Assembly: GCA_018398805.1 (NCBI GenBank)
Contig: JAGFBZ010001939.1
Coordinates: forward strand, 186,001-250,000
Length of the DNA stretch: 64,000 nucleotides
Reading direction: 5' to 3'
From: Hirundichthys speculiger
Taxonomy: Eukaryota; Chordata; Actinopteri; Beloniformes; Exocoetidae
In this document: positions 57,900 through 64,000 of the stretch, piece after piece
How positions within the stretch are numbered: position 1 is the first letter of the stretch
Layout: every line of letters starts with the position of its first letter
Program-made: the position numbers and the translations under genes
Notes under the pieces: model-generated
Databases searched by the model: none
What the model saw: only the letters and a program-made list of their open reading frames with translations
Told to the model about the DNA's origin: nothing

Positions 57900-57964
57900 C
57901 TGTAAAGCGCCTAGAGACAATTGACATTGTAACAGACGCTATACAAATAAAATTGAATTGAACT

Positions 57965-59929
57965 GATAAGTGTTCAAAATGAGGAGACATCTCATCTACT
58001 TTATGTCCACAAATTGGAAAATCTTTTACTTGTAACCCATTTCAGTCAACATCATCGCTGACGTGAATCTGCATGCGTTTTCTGAACTTATATTCCATTC
58101 CTCGTGGAGGACATTTAAAAGATTCTGCGTGGTCTGAACTGTGTTTTCAACCACTTCAGCGGTAAAGTTGGTCCTTCGGCGTTGTCCTGTTAAACGTTCG
58201 GTGCCGCTGGTTCATCAGACCGCTTGATCTCATCCTCCAGGAACTCGTCTCATAAAAACCAGTACTGAAAAATGGACACGTTGCAATAATGTTTGTGCTC
58301 TGTGTACCAGCAAACGCCTCTCAACCATAACATCAGCTGTCTCCTGCTGAAAGGGATGGATTTTCTCGGTGTGGCACCACCACAGCTGTGTTTTTGGATC
58401 AACAGCGTATTAGTCTCGGCAGGCTGTAAACATTATCGTCTTTCTGACATTATGTTCTGGCCGCGACCCTTTTATTTCGCCTGGGTTTCTCCTGTTTTTG
58501 ATCTTGGACACCTCCAAGATGTTACTCCCGAGAGTCTCATCTATTTTGTCTGTCTGTTCTCATCCTTTGTTTAAACCATAACCGATACTCTTTGTCATTC
58601 TGCATCGATCCGTTCAGGTGGAAGGTGTGAGCCCTTTTACATGCAAACGGATATTAAATTCACTGAATTCCAGTCATAGTATTGTCATTTAAGTCATCCA
58701 TTTTGTCACCCAGTGGTTAAAAACCGATATAAGGATATATGCAGTTTTTTTTCCACAACACGCACCAGTCAGCAAGTGAGACACAGGCACAGTTTTGCCC
58801 ATTTAAATAAGCCAACTTAAGGGTGTGTGACTGGAATATAGTATACTTTAGCAGTAAATCGGAGCAATGTGGTTCTTTTTATGAACGCTCATGATTAAAG
58901 TTTCCATATTCTACTCATGTTCAGACATTTAACTTCATACCTGGTTCCTCTAGAGTAGCTACGACCAAAGACCGAAAGCCTGTAATTATTTAAAAATGTC
59001 AAGGAGTAATAATCACAGGGAGAGCCTCTTCCTGGAAATACCGTCTCTTCGGTTTGGTCAAGTTCCTGGAGGCTCGTCCTTGGACGTGCACAGCTCAGAC
59101 GCCGACTATTTAACACTGTTGTTTAAAAATTGCATCAGGTCACTATGACCTGTTTCTCAGTATCTGATGTAGAATATCTGATCCTTGTGGGATATGGGTC
59201 AGGAGTCATGGCGTGATTTTCTAAGGCTTGGCTGAGAGCTCAAGGCTCAATACTGACGAACAAAGTGGTTAAAATGACTGCGTTTCCTTTCATTCATTGT
59301 CTTGTGCTGACAACAGTCGTCCTGTACGCTGCTGTGAGTTACAATGACCGTCTCTGCTTGTATACAAATGGAGATTAAATGCGCTTGCACCCTCTGTCCG
59401 ATTGTCCAGTCAAGTGCTTTGTTAATTGTTGTACAATTGCCTCACTAGAACATCACTAATTATGTGTGAACTAATATACATTAATAGTAAAATTTAAACG
59501 AACAAACACGCAGTATCGACACCTGTCGAAACGCTACGTTTTCAGCGGCTGCTACAAATGATCTTGACGTTTCAGATCCTTCCACACGTGCACGGGCCAG
59601 AATCGGACTGAGGACCACGACGGACCGCGATGATGGCTGCAATGATGGACGTCTCCGATCGTTAGCTACTTTGCACCGTGCAGCATCATGGATTTCAGCC
59701 GTCTTTCTGTGCTGCGCGTCTGTGCTAATAGGTGTGCACATGTGGGAAGTGCAATAAAATGCAGAGAGAGTCAGAAACGTCTGCAGGCAAAGCTACTGAC
59801 ACTCGCCAAATTGCTTTTGACTCCGTATTTGTCAGCAGTCTGTTTTGGTTGTCTTGACGTGATAATCAGTGAAACTGATGGCCTTTTTTTATGCGTCTGT
59901 GAGATGCATCGAGATATATATATATATAT
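57965..59929. other. No gene seen
   Basis: ORFs of 93 codons or fewer without recognisable domains. A (TA)n run at 59914-59937 forms the target of hAT family H copy 3. Confidence 0.4.
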
Positions 59930-59937
59930 ATATATAT

Positions 59938-61067
59938 TAGGGCTGGGCAACGATTAAAAATTTTTAATCGCGATTAATCGCATGATTTCCCTGAATAATC
60001 ACGATTAATCGCATTGTATACGCAAAATCAAATAATGAATTTAAAAAATGGGGAAAATGCACTTTTATTTAAATGTTCTGCTGCCATATGAACTAAAGTG
60101 TCATTACATTTGTTGTTCAAACACTTTGAACATCAGCACTTGTCAGTTACACATATTTAGTGTAAATCTCATCTTAAAAAATGTAAAGTAAAATAAAGCT
60201 TATTGCCACTGCCAGGGCATTAATGTCATCCTGTTTTTATAAAAGATTAAAAAAAAGTCTACAAACAAAATCCAACAAAATGATTGTGACTCAGCACAAT
60301 CAGAACATTAAAACAGGTAATTTCTGAGGTAACAGCAGAAACTTTTAACGGGGAGTTCAACTTGTCAGTTGTTACAAATAACCTTGTTTCTGTTGAATCC
60401 TCCATCTGGGAGAACTTTAAAATTAAAATGTCCATGTTAAAGTTCAGTAACTTTACCAATCTGCGTATTATTCATTCTTTCCATTTTAAAGTGTCAATCA
60501 AAAAAAAAAAAAAAAAAATTATTACGTTTTTCATGTTTTAATCTAACACAAAAAACAAAAAAAAATGCCTGTTTTTTTTTTTATTTCAATTTTAGACTTG
60601 GATCAAAAATATGAAATAAAAAAATGGCCCACAGAACTGAATTTGTTTTATAATGGAGGACTGGACTTTCTGTTGTCATTACACATCTGTGCCACTAGAT
60701 GGAGCCGCACTGCAGTAACCAGCTAGAGAACAGCAGGACAGTGAACACATGGAGCAGATCTGATGGAACATGGAGGAATGACACAAAAGTTTTGTTGCAG
60801 TCCAGAATTTTTTTTTTCAGACAGAATTGTTAATATTGCTACCTGAGTTGCTACCTGAACTGTAAAGTTCACAGATTTTTACCGTTCTCCATATCTGTTT
60901 TAGCTTTTCTGCATGTTTACCTTCCAGTTGTCTTCCGGTTCTGCAGCAGCCAGTAACAGAATTTTCAAAACAAAAGCATGTGAGCTTTAACGTGCAATAA
61001 AATAATTGTCGGCGTTAATAAATTAATGAGTTAATGCGTTAATAACGTGTTAACTTACCCAGCCCTA
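59938..61067 (+). mobile_element. hAT non-autonomous element, family H copy 3
   Basis: Starts TAGGGCTGGGCAACGATTAA and ends TACCCAGCCCTA. TSD ATATATAT (59930-59937) / ATGTATAT (61068-61075), 7 of 8. Collinear with 31051-32015 but with an additional GATTTCCCTGAATAATCACG segment near the left end. Poly-A/T tracts interrupt the middle. No transposase frame. Confidence 0.9.
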
Positions 61068-61076
61068 ATGTATATA

Positions 61077-61442
61077 CAGTCGTGGAAAAAATTATTAGAC
61101 CACCATTTTTTCTTCACTTTCTTGTTCATTTTAATACCTGGTACCACTAAACGTCATCATGTGACTAAAACAGACAGAAAAGAAAACACTGAATGCATAA
61201 AAGCAGTGTTTTTGGCAGTACAACACCATAGCTATTGATGTAAAAACTTAAGTGATTTAGGTTATAATCAAGAAAACCATGGAAAATGGTAAGATATCAG
61301 CTCTTAAATAAAACTCTTATAAGCAATCTTTGTGGTTATCGTTATGTTTGTCCAAACTAATGTACCTTTAGTTGTACCAGGCATTAAAATGAACAAGAAA
61401 CTGAAGAAAACAAGGGTGGTCTAATAATTTTTTCCATGACTG
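61077..61442. mobile_element. Tc1-derived MITE, copy 2
   Basis: Ends CAGTCGTGGAAAAAATTATT and the inverse of CAGTCATGG..., with TA at 61075-61076 and 61443-61444. About 97% similar by eye to 28480-28839. It inserted one base away from the right TSD of hAT family H copy 3. Confidence 0.9.
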
Positions 61443-61444
61443 TA

Positions 61445-63222
61445 TATATTTTTTTCTTCTTGATGTTAGACGGGGCATTAAAGTGTAAGGCTCCACAATG
61501 TTTGCACTGAAATGTTTGCACGACGTCCGCCAGCACAGCGCAGCTTTACTCACCACTTGCAGCTCAGACTCGCAGGCTTCCAGTTTTGGAGCGGCGCTCA
61601 CTTTCTCTGGACCTTATTCATGAAACAGTCCGCCGTGAAGCATCATGAAAAAACAAACACACTGGCTCCGTTGCCGGCCCAGGCAAACAAACTGCATCCA
61701 CTGACCCGTGGTCAGCCAGATTTTCCTCAGAACCAAAAACTCATTTACTTGGAGATTAGCTTAGCAGGAAGCAGATCCACCAGAATGTAAAATATACTCA
61801 GCCCTTGCTGTTGGTCATAAACTTCCAGTTGTAAAACAACTGCACAAAGCTCTCGTGCCTTGAGAATTTGACCGTGCAAGGAAAATACCACCCTGAATGG
61901 CATCATGTCATAATGAGACATAACGTTGGATCATCTCAGCCCCCTGAGAACCACATATTTTACACATTTAACCATATGTTTTTCTCTGTTTTTTAGCCTG
62001 TGGCAATGTCTCAGACGATGCAGAAAAGATGTAAATGTAATGTGGCCACTTTAATTAACATGTCAGTCACACATTTTACACAGCTCCATCATCTGTGTGC
62101 AACATATTAGCATGTTCACAGACGTGGGACTGTTTTTATACTTTTATAGCAGTGAGTTGTCGTGGACTCTTACACTTGCTACAGTCTCTTAATTTATATT
62201 TTCACATTTCTGCTCAGGTCTTCGAATGCAAATGAGACAGCCCCTCATTACCTAGTTTCTTGATGGGTGTCAGCTTGGTTGCTACTACAAGTAACCGCCT
62301 GTCTGCCAACCTCAACTTCAAATGCACTCAGCCACAACTGTCTTCCAGCCTCTCTGGGGTTTACCACCACAAACCAGCTCAGCCCCGTGAAGGAACTGAT
62401 CTCTCTGCTTTACATCTTCTGAAGACTCACACTGTACAATTAAATCTCCGAGGTCTCTATTCGGCATTTGGTTCAATTCTTTAAAGAAAATTTTTTTTTT
62501 TTTTTTTTTTTTTGTGCAATTCTTGAATTTGAGGTTAAAAACAAAAGCCTTCAGGTCTTTCGTTACGATCTGGTAAACGCTAACATCAAAAGACGATATC
62601 TGCTTTGGTTCAGTATTTATGTGCATTTGCTTTAAACGACACTAAATCAGAAGCAAAACTGGAAGGATGTTGGAGAACAGAGAGAAATGCAGTGATTAGA
62701 GAGTTTGAACCCTTCAGCGACATTTGTGTGTGTATATATACGAGATTAACGCGCACACGTTTCTGTAGTATAACCCTCGGCCAATAAGTGTATTTACAGT
62801 CAACGTGTGGGACAGACATGGCGACAGAAAAGGGTCTTATGAACGGCAAGTTTAGCAAGTTTAGGGCGCGGTAAAGCTAGTTTCACACCCGACATTGCTT
62901 GTTTTTTTTTTCTTTTTAAACTTTATTAGCGTCATTAAAACGGCACCGAATTCATCCAGGTTGGTATCATTTTGTAGATATAAGTATGCCAGACATTTCA
63001 CAAGTGTCATCAACCCTCCAAGCTCAGTGAGTTTGGCTAAAACTCTCAGGAACAGCGCGGAATGTCCTTCTGAGTACCTCGCTGCTGCCGTGTAGTTTAG
63101 GGACCATCAGCAAATTACTGCGGTCAAGCAGCAGCCCGACAAAATACACTAAGAAGCTGATGAATTAAGCCCCCAAAAAGTACAGCAGCATTAGTGGACT
63201 TCCAGTTTTCAAACTAAAGGCT
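61445..63222. other. No gene seen
   Basis: ORFs of 102 codons or fewer on both strands. T-tract at 62490-62512. No element ends recognised. Confidence 0.4.
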
Positions 63223-63270
63223 TGATGGATGGATGGATGGATGGATGGATGGATGGATGGATGGATGGAT
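63223..63270. repeat. (GGAT)n microsatellite
   Basis: About 12 uninterrupted ATGG/GGAT units, directly followed by AAACAGAACATT and a hAT right-end fragment. Confidence 0.95.
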
Positions 63271-63284
63271 AAACAGAACATTAA

Positions 63285-63377
63285 AAAAATGTTATTAATG
63301 TGCGATTAATCGCGAGTTAACTATGAAAATCTTTCGATTAATCGTGATTAAAAAATGTAATCGACTGACAGCTCTTA
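63285..63377. mobile_element. hAT right-end fragment (ATTAATCG-rich)
   Basis: Contains GCGATTAATCGCGAGTTAAC, CGATTAATCGTGATTAAA and an end reading ATCGACTGACAGCTCT. This is the inverse of TAGGGCTGTCA-type hAT left ends. No matching left end in the window, so it is a truncated copy. Boundaries approximate. Confidence 0.55.
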
Positions 63378-63391
63378 TATATACATACATA

Positions 63392-63540
63392 TATAGGCAA
63401 GGCAAGTTTATTTGTAAAGCACAATTTATACACAAGGCAATTCAAATTGCTTTACAGATGCATAAAATCACAAGAAGAATAGAATCATTCCATAAATCAT
63501 ACAAGCATAAAAATAATCATAAAAAAATAAGTTCAAAATG
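63392..63540 (+). repeat. Common fish interspersed repeat (GGCAAGGCAAGTTTATTTG)
   Basis: Starts AGGCAAGGCAAGTTTATTTG and has CACAAGGCAATTCAAATTGC. I recognise the block as one of the most common short repeats in fish, related in wording to the tail of family Z (TTTATTTGTATAGCG). Class uncertain. Confidence 0.55.
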
Positions 63541-63605
63541 AATTTGAAAGAAGAATAAATTAAAGTAAAATTGAAGAGTGCAGATGAAATTCTTATCAAT
63601 ATATA

Positions 63606-64000
63606 CAGTCATGGAAAAAATTATTAGACCACCCTTGTTTTCTTCAATTTCTTGTTAATTTTAATGCCTGGCTCAACTAAAGGTACATTTGTTTGGACAA
63701 TTATAATGATAAGAACAAAAATAGCTCATGAGAGTTTTATTTAAGAACTAATAACTATTCATTTTCCATGGTTTTCTTGATAATAACCAAAATTACTTAA
63801 ATTCTTACTTCAATAGCTATGGCATTGTACCGCCAAAAACACTACTTTTAAACATTCCATGTTTTCTTTTCTGTTTGCTTTAAACACACGAGTTAATACT
63901 TAATTGCATAACCATTGTTTTTGATGACTGCAGCCATGCGTCTTGGCATGCTCTACACCAGTTTCTGACATTGTTCTGCTGTCACAGCAGCCCATTCCTG
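63606..64000 (-). mobile_element. Tc1-type element, parent of the MITEs, cut by window edge
   Basis: Starts CAGTCATGGAAAAAATTATT after TA (63604-63605). Shares roughly its first 250 bp with the right arm of the MITEs at 28480 and 61077, then continues into transposase coding sequence (minus strand), which the MITEs lack. The other end lies outside the window. Confidence 0.9.
63893..64000 (-). pseudogene. Tc1-type transposase C-terminal end
   Basis: The minus strand from 64000 reads QEWAAVTAEQCQKLV, a TAG stop where the family has Glu, SMPRRMAAVIKNNGYAIKY and a TAA stop at 63893. EEWAxIxxxxCxKLVxSMPRRxxAVI is the conserved C-terminal tail of Tc1 transposases. The premature stop indicates a dead copy, though only 36 codons are visible. 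Confidence 0.85.

Larger units (their letters stand above)
56110..57964 (-). repeat. Family Z repeat, copy 2, split by two hAT elements
   Basis: Reverse-orientation paralogue of 22053-22535. Z sequence occupies about 56110-56515, 56898-56980 and 57900-57964, ending with the ATTGAATTGAA tail. Joining these parts across the two TSDs recreates the uninterrupted order of copy 1 (for example TGCC|ATTATCC and CTGTAAAG|CGCC). Confidence 0.85.

Overview
The window looks like teleost fish nuclear DNA. The evidence is the mix of interspersed repeats: several Tc1-type elements, many hAT elements with 8-bp target-site duplications (TSDs), non-LTR and Penelope-like retroelement pieces, a THAP-domain DNA transposon, and the (TA)n, (GGAT)n and poly-A/T tracts typical of fish intergenic or intronic sequence. 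Gene density is near zero. I found no convincing host exon, tRNA, rRNA, CRISPR array or bacterial-type operon in 64 kb. Every recognisable protein segment belongs to a mobile element, and all are broken, truncated or partial.

Layout. 1-5800: end of a CCTCCGCC-type repeat (family X), then a hAT copy (family H, 1655-2761). 5841-6818: hAT family M copy 1, carrying a (TA)n tract. 7461-8110: pogo/Tigger-like element. 10455-13866: several small hAT-type elements, a SINE-like fragment and a GAACTAGTTCA repeat with a nested hAT MITE. 14735-17424: hAT fragment, a Penelope-like element split by hAT family M copy 2, and a non-LTR fragment on the minus strand. 19311-20482: element with a SWIM/YqaJ-type exon on one strand and a THAP exon on the other. 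22053-22535: family Z repeat. 24214-26570: Charlie-like hAT enclosing a 5'-truncated Tc1 and a non-LTR fragment. 28345-31050: a duplicated block with a MITE and a pogo-like element. 31051-32015: family H copy 2. 35545-37816: Tc1 pseudo-element containing MITE Y, which contains repeat X. 39880-41745: non-LTR reverse transcriptase (RT) remnant whose coding region has expanded into a 61-copy, 20-bp minisatellite. 42166-45127: more MITEs. 46330-47555: Tc1 pseudo-element. 48410-49706: repeat X containing MITE Y, the reverse of the earlier nesting. 50167-51289: hairpin-edged MITE and a tandem duplication. 53211-54735: Tc1 remnant with a nested hAT. 56110-57964: family Z split by two different hAT elements. 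59938-61442: family H copy 3 next to a Tc1-derived MITE. 63223-64000: (GGAT)n, a hAT end, a fish repeat, and the start of a Tc1 element that runs off the window.

The elements do not act as a pathway. Their value is as a stratigraphy: nested insertions, intact TSDs and empty sites in paralogous copies allow many of them to be ordered in time. The oddest structures are the zero-indel minisatellite born inside an RT reading frame, the small element keeping the first exons of two proteins at opposite ends, and the reciprocal X-in-Y / Y-in-X nesting.
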